Positions 44,396 to 53,126 of a DNA stretch of 64,000 nt are shown piece by piece. The stretch lies in contig QIBA01000057.1 of assembly GCA_003225175.1 (NCBI GenBank), positions 62,001 through 126,000 of the forward strand. Reading direction: 5' to 3'. The stretch comes from Acidobacteriota bacterium. Lineage in GTDB: Bacteria; Acidobacteriota; Terriglobia; Terriglobales; Acidobacteriaceae. Both the position numbers and the translations under genes were made by a program. The first letter of the stretch is position 1. Every line of letters begins with the position of its first letter. The notes beneath the pieces were generated by a model. The model did not search any database. It worked only from the letters and a program-made list of their open reading frames with translations, and was not told where the DNA came from.

Positions 44396-44472
44396 GCGCC
44401 CGTAGCTCAGCTGGATAGAGCGAATGCCTCCGGAGCATTAGGTCGGGAGTTCGAATCTCTCCGGGCGCGCCA
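44396..44472 (+). tRNA. tRNA-Arg (anticodon CCG)
   Basis: This 77-nt cloverleaf has acceptor GCGCCCG paired with CGGGCGC, D-arm GCTC/GAGC, anticodon stem AATGC/GCATT with loop CTCCGGA, and T-arm GGGAG-TTCGAAT-CTCTC (outer G-C pairs, one mismatch tolerated). The 3' CCA is encoded. It reads codon CGG. Confidence 0.97.
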
Positions 44473-44526
44473 GTTCTTACTCTGCGCTTATCCCCGGGGC
44501 AATACGCGTCTGGTAATCTCTCTCGC

Positions 44527-44784
44527 TTGGCGAGTGCGTTGGAGAAGATCGTTGATCAACGCCTTGGCCAACCGCTTGTGGGTGCCGTCAGTGTGGCCGT
44601 CGACCGGATGGCGGAGGAGATAGCACGTGAGGCGCTCGCGGATGAGACATTTCGCCGGGCGTTGCGTGAACTTGTGTGTTCGCAGAAGCTCTTGCATCAG
44701 CTGGTAGAGAGTGGCGACAGTAAAAAGAGTGCCATCGAAGCGTCCAGCAAAGAGAAAGTAGCTTTTCCCCTGATTGCCGGCTGA
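44527..44784 (+). CDS. Small hypothetical protein after tRNA-Arg
   Basis: This 85-residue frame starts at TTG. Its composition is protein-like and helical (KIVDQRLGQPLVGAVSVAVD, then MAEEIAREALADETFRRALR). Its codon pattern looks better than that of the overlapping minus-strand frame 44488-44799, so I favour the plus strand. There is no ribosome-binding site of note and no recognised family. Confidence 0.35.
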   Translation: MASALEKIVDQRLGQPLVGAVSVAVDRMAEEIAREALADETFRRALRELVCSQKLLHQLVESGDSKKSAIEASSKEKVAFPLIAG

Positions 44785-44864
44785 ATCGCCCACGTCCAAA
44801 GCGGAGCTTTAACACGATCTGTCAGGGCGCGGCGCACTTCCCCGTCTTAGCGCGTATCCGAATC

Positions 44865-45932
44865 TCAGAAGAAATCCCTCATGTCACTGACGCTGCTAGA
44901 GGCTCCGGGATAGACATTGACTCCCAGAGCATCGAGTATCGTCCGCAGCGTATTTTCATGCTTGTAGGGCACAGAAGAGACAGTTCCTTGTTTCACTTTG
45001 GGACCAATCACCGCAGTGTAGACACGCTCGTTGTCCGGACAAGTACCGACAGCCTCATCGCACTCATCGAACGTGATGAACATCAGAGCATCCCCGCCTG
45101 GCTGAAAATACGGCTTGTTCAGCAGCGGAGCAACATTCGTCGCGAGAAAGCTATCAGCATTTGCCATTGAGCCGTCCCATCCATCGTTGTTGCCGTCGGG
45201 AATGATGATCGAATAATTTGGCAGCTGGTTGGCCGCTACGTCTGCCGTCAACTGAGTGAGAGGTACGATGTTCTGTTGAAGCGCCGAATTATCGATTACG
45301 TCCGAGTACCACTTCGCCGGATTGTGGTGGGCTGCATAAGCTCCCGTCGATGGTCCCATGTATCCCGGACTGGGCAACGATTGCGCGTAGACTTTCCACG
45401 TCAGTCCAGCCTTTCCAAGCTCACGAAATATGTTGTCTGATGTGATGGTGTGGCTACATCCATCTCCCACGCAGCCGAACACCTCTTCGCCGCTGCCGGA
45501 AGACAGCCATAGATAATCCATCGTTGAGCCGGGTACATCTGCGTGATAGTTAGTCGCGTAGGCGTACTTGTTTCCTTGCGCAGCCAGCCAGGGCATACCG
45601 TTTGGATAAACCTCGCTGAACATTTTGTTTTCCTCGATCACGAGAAAGACGTGAGAGGAATGCGGAACTCCAGAGGCGCTTGGAGGTGGCGCTTGCGGCG
45701 TTGGAGGAGTGGGCGGGGCAGAGGGCGTCGGACTTGCCGGGTTTTGCGAAGGCGGGTTCACGTTGGCATTCGCACTCGGAGCAGGTGTTGTGCTCGCAGC
45801 CGGTGTGACCGCCGAACTGGCCACATTGGAAGTGGACTGCTGGCCGCCTGTGCCACAGCCGGATATCACTAAAGCTGCAAAAAGAGCCGCAATGCTAATC
45901 AGCTTCGGGAAGAAAGAACGTTGGATTTGCAT
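44865..45932 (-). CDS. Phosphoesterase-family lipoprotein (acid phosphatase/phospholipase C-like)
   Basis: The 355-residue protein uses the ATG at 45932 (AGAGGAT upstream). That start gives a lipoprotein signal with lipobox ISGC, followed by a long Pro/Ala/Thr/Ser linker (~50 residues). The catalytic domain has VFLVIEENKMFSEVY, TNYHADVPGSTMDYLWLSSG and FITFDECDEA, the phosphoesterase family (PF04185-type) metal-site segments. It would hydrolyse phosphate esters at the cell surface. Substrate is not predictable. An upstream ATG (45965) is less likely. Confidence 0.85.
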   Translation of the reverse strand: MQIQRSFFPKLISIAALFAALVISGCGTGGQQSTSNVASSAVTPAASTTPAPSANANVNPPSQNPASPTPSAPPTPPTPQAPPPSASGVPHSSHVFLVIEENKMFSEVYPNGMPWLAAQGNKYAYATNYHADVPGSTMDYLWLSSGSGEEVFGCVGDGCSHTITSDNIFRELGKAGLTWKVYAQSLPSPGYMGPSTGAYAAHHNPAKWYSDVIDNSALQQNIVPLTQLTADVAANQLPNYSIIIPDGNNDGWDGSMANADSFLATNVAPLLNKPYFQPGGDALMFITFDECDEAVGTCPDNERVYTAVIGPKVKQGTVSSVPYKHENTLRTILDALGVNVYPGASSSVSDMRDFF

Positions 45933-46234
45933 TTGATCCTCTGGAAGAGGCTCAAACGTAAACAACCATCTACTCTGCTGGCATCGGCAACGGCTCTTAG
46001 CTGATTAGGAAATCGTGCGTAACCGGAACCTTAATCCGCGGAGCACATCAGACGGAGATTCGCCCAAAAGGCGGGCAATCGGCAGTTAAATATTCGCCTT
46101 ACATTCGTTGTACTGCAAGCTGGGGTTTTTGACGGCAGAGTTTCACTTCTGCACCACCGGCGCCTGCTGATGATCGGCAGGCGTCAAAGAATGTATCCAT
46201 GTTCGATGTAAAATCCTCGCGTTGCAGAACGTTT
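45933..46234. other. Divergent intergenic region
   Basis: This is gene-free space between the phosphoesterase and cytochrome c genes. A 7-bp hairpin (CGCCTGC at 46161-46167 with GCAGGCG at 46177-46183) lies upstream of the cytochrome gene. No promoter is assigned. Confidence 0.35.
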
Positions 46235-46546
46235 ATGCGACCGTTCCCATTCTTGACCGGCCTGATCGTTTTCTTAACTGCAGTTACCGGTTTCTCCGCC
46301 GACAAAGCCATCGACGAGCTCTATCATGCGAAGTGTGTCTGGTGTCATGGAAACAATGGTCGAGGAGCGAGGGTTGGCAGAGACTTAGGGACGAAATTAT
46401 TTCAGGATCCTGAAATGGCAAAGCTCTCCGTCTCTGATTTTGCGAAAATCATCAAGAACGGTAAGAACAATATGCCTGCTTTCAGGAAGCAGCTCTCCGA
46501 CAGACAAATCAATGCATTGGCAAAATACGTTAAAGAGTTGAAATAG
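46235..46546 (+). CDS. Small secreted c-type cytochrome
   Basis: This 103-residue monohaem cytochrome has signal peptide MRPFPFLTGLIVFLTAVTGFSA, haem-binding CVWCH, and probable axial Met in NNMPAF near residue 80, followed by the C-terminal helix QINALAKYVKEL. Fold and size match cytochrome c553/c6-like electron carriers in the periplasm. An ATG 12 codons upstream (46199) is open but would spoil the signal peptide. No partner oxidoreductase lies adjacent. Confidence 0.87.
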   Translation: MRPFPFLTGLIVFLTAVTGFSADKAIDELYHAKCVWCHGNNGRGARVGRDLGTKLFQDPEMAKLSVSDFAKIIKNGKNNMPAFRKQLSDRQINALAKYVKELK

Positions 46547-46570
46547 TAGTCATTCGCATTCCTGAGAGGA

Positions 46571-48571
46571 TTACCAAACCCGACAGGCATTCGCACTCAC
46601 CATCGCTTGCGCAGGTTTGCAGCTGAATGCTTTCTGGAACTCTGGCATGTTCTGAAGAACACCATTCGTGCGCCAGCGTCCAGGAGAATGGGGATCGACA
46701 GTAACGAGAAAGCGGCTGTACTCATCGCTACGGTTCTCACACCAGACAGTCGCGAATCCCAAAAAGAAACGCTGCTCGGGAGTGAAGCCGTCGATTTTGC
46801 GGGACAGGGCATCATCGGACGGAGAAGCCTTTGCCTGTTGTTGCAGGCTTGAGAGTAGGGCCACCAGCGCAATGCGAGCTCCGCCGTTATCGGCTGTGTT
46901 TTCGCCGAGAGTTAATTTTCCATTGAGCTTAAGATCGTCGACGGCATTGAAGCCGCTGTACTGGTCGGAGATACAAGTGGCGCGCTTCTCGAATTCGCGC
47001 GCGTCGACGGGCGTCCACCAGTCGCGCAGATTTCCTTGCGGGTCGAACTTGCGGCCCTCGTCGTCGAAGCCGTGAGTCAGCTCGTGACCAATCACAGCGC
47101 CGATGCCGCCGAAGTTCACGGCGTCATCCAGCTCCTTCGTGAAAAACGGAGGCTGGAGGATGCCGGCTGGGAAGACGATCTCGTTGAATTGGCCGCTGTA
47201 ATATGCGTTTACCGTCGGGGGCGTCATGTCCCATTCGATTTTATCGACCGGCTTGCCGATCTTGTTCGCCTGGCGATGGGCCTCAAACTGCGCGGCGCGA
47301 GTGTAATCGCCGAGAAAGTCGTCGCGGGTGATTTTGATCGAGCTGTAGTCCCGCCACTTTTCGGGATAGCCGATCTTGTTGCGAATGGCATCCAGCTTGA
47401 TCTTCGCTTCTTTCTTGGTTGCATCGGTCATCCATGGCAGCGTGGCTATATCGCGATCGAGTGACTGCTCGAGGGCGTTCACCATCTTGAGCATGCGCTG
47501 TTTGCCTTCAACACCAAATGTCTGATCGACATAGGACTGTCCCAGAGCTTCGCCTAACGAATTGTCGGTCTGGTCAACGCAGCGCTTCCATCGCGCTTGC
47601 AACTCCTTTTGCCCAGTGAGTGATTGACGGTATTCAAAGCGCGCCTGAACGAATGGATCCGACAACCAAGGCGCGGCGAAGTTGATCATCTGCCAATTCA
47701 AATATGTTCTCCAGGCGTCAACTGGATACTTCATAAAGATCCCGTTCGCCTGCTTGAAAAACTTTACGAGTTGCAGATTGGGAGCGAGCGCAGCCGCCTC
47801 GTTGAGGCTCATTTTGTGGTCGTGCACCATGGGATCGCGCCGTACTGTGCGATCCATCGACGCCTTGGCCAGATCGGTTTCGATGTTGAGAATCGTCTGA
47901 GCCGCTTGGGCCGCCTGCGCTTCATTTTGTCCGGCCAGCGTGAAGGACTTCTTCAGGTAGGTGAGATAGGTCTGACGCACCGTTTTGGTCTTCTCGTCGT
48001 CCTTGATGTAGTAATCGCGATCAGGCATCGTGATTCCACCCTGATCGAGGTCAGCAACCACCATCGATGCATCGTGCAGATCTGGGCTGGAACTGAAGTT
48101 GAATACCGGACTCGGACCAGTGAGCAGCTGGATGTAAGCCATGCGCTCGATGATCTGATCTCGATTCTGGATCGCCGCAGTGCGGTCGAGCTCGGACTTG
48201 AGCGCCTGGATTCCTTTGCTGTTGATTGCCTTTTCATCCATGCACGCGTAATACAAGTCGCCAATCTCGCGCTCGACGACACTGCGCTTCGGATCGTCCG
48301 CCGACTGTTTTTCGAGTATGTCGCGCAGTATTTTCTGATTGCGCACATAGACCTCGGTGAAACTGTCCCAGGCCGGCTGGTCAGAGGGAATTGGATTGTT
48401 TTTCCTCCACGTGCCGCAGGCGAACTGGTAAAAATCCAGACATGGATCGACGCTGCGGTCCAGGTTCGCGGGCGTGAATCCGACCTTGTTGCTCGAAGGA
48501 GCGGGACTCTGGCCATCGGCCACGATCGAGATGGCAAACATCAATGCAAACACTCCGGCAAGATGTCGCAT
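46571..48571 (-). CDS. M13-family zinc endopeptidase (neprilysin/PepO-like), secreted
   Basis: The 666-residue protein starts at 48571 with a signal peptide (MRHLAGVFALMFAISIVADG). An N-terminal M13 domain follows, beginning DPCLDFYQFACGTW. The zinc site is GAVIGHELTHGFDDEG with the third ligand in GENTADNGG, and NAYYSGQFNEIVFPAGILQ is the substrate-binding segment. It ends in CRVW, the family's usual terminal Trp motif. The open frame continues upstream through the tRNA-Ser gene, which is not real coding. It cleaves exported peptides in the periplasm or outside. Confidence 0.93.
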   Translation of the reverse strand: MRHLAGVFALMFAISIVADGQSPAPSSNKVGFTPANLDRSVDPCLDFYQFACGTWRKNNPIPSDQPAWDSFTEVYVRNQKILRDILEKQSADDPKRSVVEREIGDLYYACMDEKAINSKGIQALKSELDRTAAIQNRDQIIERMAYIQLLTGPSPVFNFSSSPDLHDASMVVADLDQGGITMPDRDYYIKDDEKTKTVRQTYLTYLKKSFTLAGQNEAQAAQAAQTILNIETDLAKASMDRTVRRDPMVHDHKMSLNEAAALAPNLQLVKFFKQANGIFMKYPVDAWRTYLNWQMINFAAPWLSDPFVQARFEYRQSLTGQKELQARWKRCVDQTDNSLGEALGQSYVDQTFGVEGKQRMLKMVNALEQSLDRDIATLPWMTDATKKEAKIKLDAIRNKIGYPEKWRDYSSIKITRDDFLGDYTRAAQFEAHRQANKIGKPVDKIEWDMTPPTVNAYYSGQFNEIVFPAGILQPPFFTKELDDAVNFGGIGAVIGHELTHGFDDEGRKFDPQGNLRDWWTPVDAREFEKRATCISDQYSGFNAVDDLKLNGKLTLGENTADNGGARIALVALLSSLQQQAKASPSDDALSRKIDGFTPEQRFFLGFATVWCENRSDEYSRFLVTVDPHSPGRWRTNGVLQNMPEFQKAFSCKPAQAMVSANACRVW

Positions 48572-48642
48572 GTTCTTCCTCCAGAATTCGGAAACAGGCG
48601 AGATTACCACGGGCGCATCCAGTAGAATAGAAACGGCAGCCC

Positions 48643-48732
48643 GGAGAGATGGCCGAGTGGCTGAAGGCGCACGCTTGGAAAGCGTGTATACCTTAACGGG
48701 TATCGTGGGTTCGAATCCCACTCTCTCCGCCA
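48643..48732 (+). tRNA. tRNA-Ser (anticodon GGA)
   Basis: This 90-nt class II tRNA has acceptor GGAGAGA paired with TCTCTCC, anticodon stem ACGCT/AGCGT with GGA in the loop, a long variable arm (TATACC..GGTATC) typical of serine tRNAs, a TTCGAAT T-loop and encoded CCA. Confidence 0.97.
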
Positions 48733-48809
48733 GATCTTTATCGCCGTTCTCATTTCGCATGGGCCACCCTTGAGTCCTGGATATACTCGGGCGCATCGAA
48801 TGGGACGCC

Positions 48810-50489
48810 ATGGCAACGCCAATCAATACTCCACCCGTTCTTTCTCCTGAACGCCGGGAACAGCTTTTTCCGACGCTTACACCTTCGCAGATTGCGCGCA
48901 TCGCAGCCGTGGGCAAGACACATCCGGTGCAGACAGGCGAGTTGTTGATCAAGCAGGGTGAAGTAGGGCCCGGCCTGTTCGTGGTTGTTTCAGGAGAGAT
49001 TGAGATCGTCCAGCCGACTCCGAAGGGCGATGTGCTGATCACAACGCACACTTCAGGAAGCTTCACTGGAGAGCTGAACATGCTCTCGGGGCGCCGTGCT
49101 CTGGTCTGCGGCCGGATGAGCAAAGCAGGCGAGGTGATTGAACTTAATCGTCACGCTCTCCAGCAGCTTGTGCAGACGGATGTGGAGCTGAGTGAGATCA
49201 TTATGCGCGCATTCATTCTGCGCCGTCTTGAACTAATCGCCCACGGTATCGGTGACTCTGTGCTGGTTGGCTCCGCGCACTCACCGGGAACGCTGCGCAT
49301 CAAGGAGTTTCTCTCCCGCAATGGACATCCATATTCGTACATCGATCTCGATCGCGACGAGGGTGTTCAGGACTTGCTCGACAAGTTTCAAGTCAAGATC
49401 GACGAAGTTCCGGTGTTGATTTGCCGGGGAAAGCTTGTATTGCGGAATCCGAGCAACCGGCAAGTAGCCGATTGTCTGGGACTCAACCCGGAGATCGACG
49501 AGGGCCATATTCGAGATGTGGTCGTGATCGGAGCTGGCCCCTCGGGGCTGGCTGCAGCTGTCTACGCTGCTTCGGAAGGACTGGATGTTCTCGTGCTCGA
49601 AACCAATGCCCCAGGCGGACAAGCGGGATCAAGTTCCAAAATCGAAAATTATCTGGGATTTCCGACCGGAATCTCCGGCCAGGAACTCGCCGGCCGAGCC
49701 TATAGCCAGGCGCAGAAGTTCGGCGCTGACATGATCATCGCGCGCAGTGCCGTGAAGCTGGCTTGTACTAAGCGTCCGTATGCAATTGAAATCGAGGGTG
49801 GAACAAAAATTCCAGCACGCGCGATCGTGATTGCTACTGGCGCTCAATATCGCCGGCTCCCACTCGAGAACCTTTCCCGCTACGAAGGTATCGGCGTGTA
49901 CTACGGAGCGACTTATATCGAGGCACAATTGTGCGGAGACGAAGAGGTAATCGTAGTCGGCGGCGGGAATTCGGCGGGACAGGCGGCGGTCTTCCTGTCC
50001 GACAGCGCACGACACGTGCACGTGCTGATTCGCTCAGCCGGATTGGCCGATACGATGTCGCGTTATCTCATTCGCCGGATCGAAGATAGTCCTAAGATCA
50101 CATTGCACTCATTTACAGAGATCGATGCTCTGGAAGGCAATGGGAGGATCGATTGCGTCCGCTGGAGGAATAATCAGACCGGCGCCGGCGAGGTTCATCG
50201 CATCCATCATATATTTTTGATGACTGGAGCCAGTCCCAATACGGAATGGCTCGACGGATGCGTTGCGCTGGATGACAAAGGCTTTATCAAGACAGGCCCG
50301 GAGCTGCTTCCCGAAGAACTGCGCAGCGCCGAATGGCCGTTATCGCGTTCTCCTTACCTGCTTGAGACCAGTTTGCCGGGAGTATTTGCGGTTGGCGATG
50401 CACGCGCGAACAACGTTAAGCGTGTGGCGTCAGCGGTGGGCGAGGGCTCAATCTCAATTCACCTTGTGCATCGCGTTCTCGCGGAGTGA
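48810..50489 (+). CDS. Cyclic-nucleotide-binding domain fused to a thioredoxin-reductase-like flavoprotein
   Basis: The 559-residue protein has three parts. Residues ~20-140 are a CNBD with the phosphate cassette FTGELNMLSGRRAL. Residues ~150-225 are a glutaredoxin-like domain in which the CxxC site reads HSPG. Residues ~235-559 are a thioredoxin-reductase fold with FAD motif GAGPSG (241-246) and NADPH motif VVGGGNSAGQA (383-392). The position of the reductase CATC motif reads GATY (366-369), so no redox disulfide is present. It may be a cNMP-regulated NADPH-dependent flavoenzyme whose electron acceptor is unknown. Confidence 0.88.
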   Translation: MATPINTPPVLSPERREQLFPTLTPSQIARIAAVGKTHPVQTGELLIKQGEVGPGLFVVVSGEIEIVQPTPKGDVLITTHTSGSFTGELNMLSGRRALVCGRMSKAGEVIELNRHALQQLVQTDVELSEIIMRAFILRRLELIAHGIGDSVLVGSAHSPGTLRIKEFLSRNGHPYSYIDLDRDEGVQDLLDKFQVKIDEVPVLICRGKLVLRNPSNRQVADCLGLNPEIDEGHIRDVVVIGAGPSGLAAAVYAASEGLDVLVLETNAPGGQAGSSSKIENYLGFPTGISGQELAGRAYSQAQKFGADMIIARSAVKLACTKRPYAIEIEGGTKIPARAIVIATGAQYRRLPLENLSRYEGIGVYYGATYIEAQLCGDEEVIVVGGGNSAGQAAVFLSDSARHVHVLIRSAGLADTMSRYLIRRIEDSPKITLHSFTEIDALEGNGRIDCVRWRNNQTGAGEVHRIHHIFLMTGASPNTEWLDGCVALDDKGFIKTGPELLPEELRSAEWPLSRSPYLLETSLPGVFAVGDARANNVKRVASAVGEGSISIHLVHRVLAE

Positions 50490-50533
50490 TGCTGGTAGAG
50501 CGCTGATGCTGTACTGCGCGTGCGTGGCTTTCC

Positions 50534-51517
50534 ATGAAAGTTCTTCTCGCTATCCATCATCGGTTCGAACTCTGGAATGCACCTGACTGGCTTGGACCGA
50601 GACTCAAGCGCGATTTTCCTGAGCACGAGTTTGTTCAGTTAAAAGATCTTCACGGCCTCATTGATGAAATCGTCGATGCGGAAGTATTGATCGGCTGGCA
50701 GCTTCGGCCAGAGCAATTCAAGGCTGCCCGTAGGTTGTGTTGGATCCATGCGACCACAGCGGCTGTACATCAGCTTATGTTTCCCGAATTGGTTGCAAGT
50801 AATGTGCAAGTGACGAACTCCAGCGCGATTCACGGACCAGTCGTAGCTGAGCATGCCATTGCCTTAGTTTTCGCATTGGCCAAAGGACTGCCCTTCGCGT
50901 GCATGTATCAGGCACAGAGTCATTGGGGTCAACAGGATTTGTGGCGCAGCGACTTGCGTCCGCGTGAAGTTCAGGGTGCAACTTTGGGTGTGATCGGATT
51001 GGGCGCGATTGGACGAGAATGCGTTGGTCTGGCAAAGGCGTTGGGTATGCGCGTACTAGCTTCACGGGAGCATCCAGACAAGGGAAGTGAAGGCGCAGAG
51101 CGCGTATTCGGTCCAGCTCAGCTCGAGCAGTTGTTGGCCGAAGCCGAGTATGTCCTGCTTGCTGCTCCTCTCACCTCGAGAACCCGGGCTGTGTTCAATG
51201 ACGAGGCCTTTTCCAAGATGCGAAGGGACGCATACTTCATCAATGTCAGCCGCGGCGATCTGGTGGATGAACTCGCGTTGGAACGTGCTCTTCTATCAAA
51301 GACGATACGAGCAGCAGCTCTGGATGTCTTCCAAACCGAGCCGCTGCCGGCAGGGTCGCCCTTATGGGGGTTAGAGAACCTGCTCATTACGCCGCATAGC
51401 GCAGCCCTGACGGAAAGGCTTTGGGATCGTCATTATATCCGCGTGACCGAGAATCTCCGGCGGTACCTGACCGGTAAGCCCCTGCTGGGAGAAGTACCTA
51501 AACAAAAAGTATATTGA
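50534..51517 (+). CDS. D-isomer specific 2-hydroxyacid dehydrogenase
   Basis: The 327-residue NAD(P)-dependent oxidoreductase has cofactor motif GVIGLGAIGRECVGLA, catalytic Arg in FINVSRGDLVDE, Glu in FQTEPLPAGSPLW and His in ITPHSAA. The first ~100 residues form the substrate domain, which lacks the phosphoglycerate-type C-terminal ACT domain. The substrate might be glyoxylate, hydroxypyruvate or another 2-ketoacid. It is 44 bp after the CNBD fusion on the same strand. Confidence 0.88.
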   Translation: MKVLLAIHHRFELWNAPDWLGPRLKRDFPEHEFVQLKDLHGLIDEIVDAEVLIGWQLRPEQFKAARRLCWIHATTAAVHQLMFPELVASNVQVTNSSAIHGPVVAEHAIALVFALAKGLPFACMYQAQSHWGQQDLWRSDLRPREVQGATLGVIGLGAIGRECVGLAKALGMRVLASREHPDKGSEGAERVFGPAQLEQLLAEAEYVLLAAPLTSRTRAVFNDEAFSKMRRDAYFINVSRGDLVDELALERALLSKTIRAAALDVFQTEPLPAGSPLWGLENLLITPHSAALTERLWDRHYIRVTENLRRYLTGKPLLGEVPKQKVY

Positions 51518-51586
51518 ATCATCTCTTATAATCAGAGAAGACAACGCCGATCCGGGCGCACTCGCCCGATTGTAGAATCCGCAACG

Positions 51587-52147
51587 ATGACGATAGAAGC
51601 GATTCCAGAGAAACCGACTACCATTTCGTCGAAACGCCAGCGAGTTCTCTGGAGCTGGAGCCGCGATCTGCTCCTGGCATTAGCCTTCTCCGCCCTATTC
51701 ATCGTTTTTCTGTACCAGCCAGTCCGCGTAGAGGGCACGAGCATGCTTCCAGGTCTGCAGGATCAGGAGCGGATCTTCATCAATAAGTTCGTGTACAAGC
51801 TCGAGCCGATCGAACGTGGCGACATCGTTGTATTTCACTATCCCTTCGATCCGTCCAAGAGCTACATCAAACGTGTGATTGGCCTTTCAGGCGACCGAGT
51901 TCGAATCGTGGAAGGCCAAGTGTACGTGAATAGCCGTCCGTTGAAAGAAGCGTACGTGCCCGGCGAATACTTCGACTATCGCTCACTGCCGGAAATGAGC
52001 GTTCCTCCGAACTCGTACTTCGTCCTCGGCGATCATCGTTCGCTCTCAAACGATAGCCGAGACTTCGGCCCAGTCGCCGAGAATTACATCTACGGCAAAG
52101 CCGTTTTTGTGTACTGGCCGATGGAGAAGTTGGGATTACTTCGCTAA
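51587..52147 (+). CDS. lepB: Signal peptidase I
   Basis: This 186-residue membrane serine protease removes export signals. One N-terminal span (residues ~27-43), catalytic Ser52 in VEGTSMLPGL, catalytic Lys95 in SYIKRVIGLSGD and the closing LGDHRSLSNDSRDFG box are all present. Length suits the single-span type I peptidases common outside Gammaproteobacteria. Another copy may exist elsewhere, since many bacteria have several. Confidence 0.94.
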   Translation: MTIEAIPEKPTTISSKRQRVLWSWSRDLLLALAFSALFIVFLYQPVRVEGTSMLPGLQDQERIFINKFVYKLEPIERGDIVVFHYPFDPSKSYIKRVIGLSGDRVRIVEGQVYVNSRPLKEAYVPGEYFDYRSLPEMSVPPNSYFVLGDHRSLSNDSRDFGPVAENYIYGKAVFVYWPMEKLGLLR

Positions 52148-52230
52148 CGATAAAGGACCCACGTAAGCGAGTTTGCTCCTCCGGAATTGGTGTGCTACCG
52201 TCAGAAAAGCCCAACATTCTGCTGCGCGAC

Positions 52231-52307
52231 GGGCGGTTAGCTCAGCTGGTTAGAGCGCCTGCCTTACAAGCAGGAGGTCGCAGGTTCGAGTCCTGCACTG
52301 CCCACCA
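52231..52307 (+). tRNA. tRNA-Val (anticodon TAC)
   Basis: This 77-nt cloverleaf has acceptor GGGCGGT paired with ACTGCCC, anticodon stem CCTGC/GCAGG with loop CTTACAA, T-arm GCAGG-TTCGAGT-CCTGC and encoded CCA. Confidence 0.97.
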
Positions 52308-52313
52308 TTCCCG

Positions 52314-52967
52314 TTATACCTCTGCCAATCTCAGGATGTCGTCGTGCTCGTAAATGTGAACTCCGGTGTTTCCGAGCGCGGCGGCTTTCACCATTGCTTG
52401 CGCCACCGTCGCGGCTCGAATCGAGCGATATTTACGTAGTGCTCCAACCATCGTGAATTTCAGAGCTTCTGCCAGGACCATGCCGAGGTGCTCACCTGTA
52501 CGTTTTTCTTTGCGCTCCCCAACGAGGAAGCTAGGACGAAAGATGTGCAGTGAAACAAACGGTAACCTTTGCAATGCGTCTTCAAGCTCTCCCTTGGTGT
52601 GCAGATAGAAATTTCCTGATTTGGCATTCGCGCCGACCGACGAAACCAGCAGGAATTGCTTTGCGCCGGCAGTTAGGCTGCGCTCTGCCAGGAGAAGCGG
52701 GTACTCGAGATCGACGCGGCGGAATGCCGGTTGCGATCCGGCTTTCTTGATCGTTGTTCCCAGCGCGCAAAACACGTCATCGGAACCTGGAAAATTTCCG
52801 AGACTTTCGAAGTCCACGAGCTGTTCCAGCAGCTTCGGATGGCTAATTCCGCTGCCTTTTCGCACCAAAGCCGTGACGCTTGCGTACTCTGGCGAGGCGA
52901 GCAGGAACTGGAGACAATCCGAGCCAACTAGTCCGGTACTACCGGCGATCAGCGCAGATTTGGGCAT
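52314..52967 (-). CDS. NAD(P)-binding Rossmann protein (HTATIP2/NmrA-like atypical SDR)
   Basis: The 217-residue protein starts at 52967 with MPKSALIAGSTGLVGSDCLQ, the atypical-SDR cofactor motif. It continues with DVFCALGTTIKKAG, FLLVSSVGANAKS and the FRPSFLVGER block, as in the HTATIP2/TIP30 and NAD(P)H-binding families. An ATG ten codons upstream is less likely. A redox or regulatory role is possible, and its substrate is unknown. It ends 6 bp from the tRNA-Val 3' end. Confidence 0.83.
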   Translation of the reverse strand: MPKSALIAGSTGLVGSDCLQFLLASPEYASVTALVRKGSGISHPKLLEQLVDFESLGNFPGSDDVFCALGTTIKKAGSQPAFRRVDLEYPLLLAERSLTAGAKQFLLVSSVGANAKSGNFYLHTKGELEDALQRLPFVSLHIFRPSFLVGERKEKRTGEHLGMVLAEALKFTMVGALRKYRSIRAATVAQAMVKAAALGNTGVHIYEHDDILRLAEV

Positions 52968-53126
52968 TTTGGGGTATTTTGCGCTGCTCCCAGGCACCGG
53001 AGGCGCGCAATGGCCGTTTGATGTTACCTCAGTAACTAGGGACGAGCGGTATTACATAACTATTACACAGCTCTTATCGCCCGGTTGTTATGTTGAAAGG
53101 TGCTGTCCATTGGGCAAACGGAGACT

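Noticed and set aside
44488-44799. 103-codon minus-strand frame after tRNA-Arg
   Set aside because: The overlapping plus-strand frame has better amino-acid composition and codon pattern, though both are weak.
47624-48625. 333-codon plus-strand frame opposite the M13 peptidase
   Set aside because: It lies entirely antisense to a gene with full catalytic motifs and has no domain of its own; a shadow frame caused by codon bias.
48572-49123. Upstream extension of the M13 peptidase frame
   Set aside because: It runs through the tRNA-Ser gene and the CNBD fusion start; the signal peptide fixes the start at 48571.
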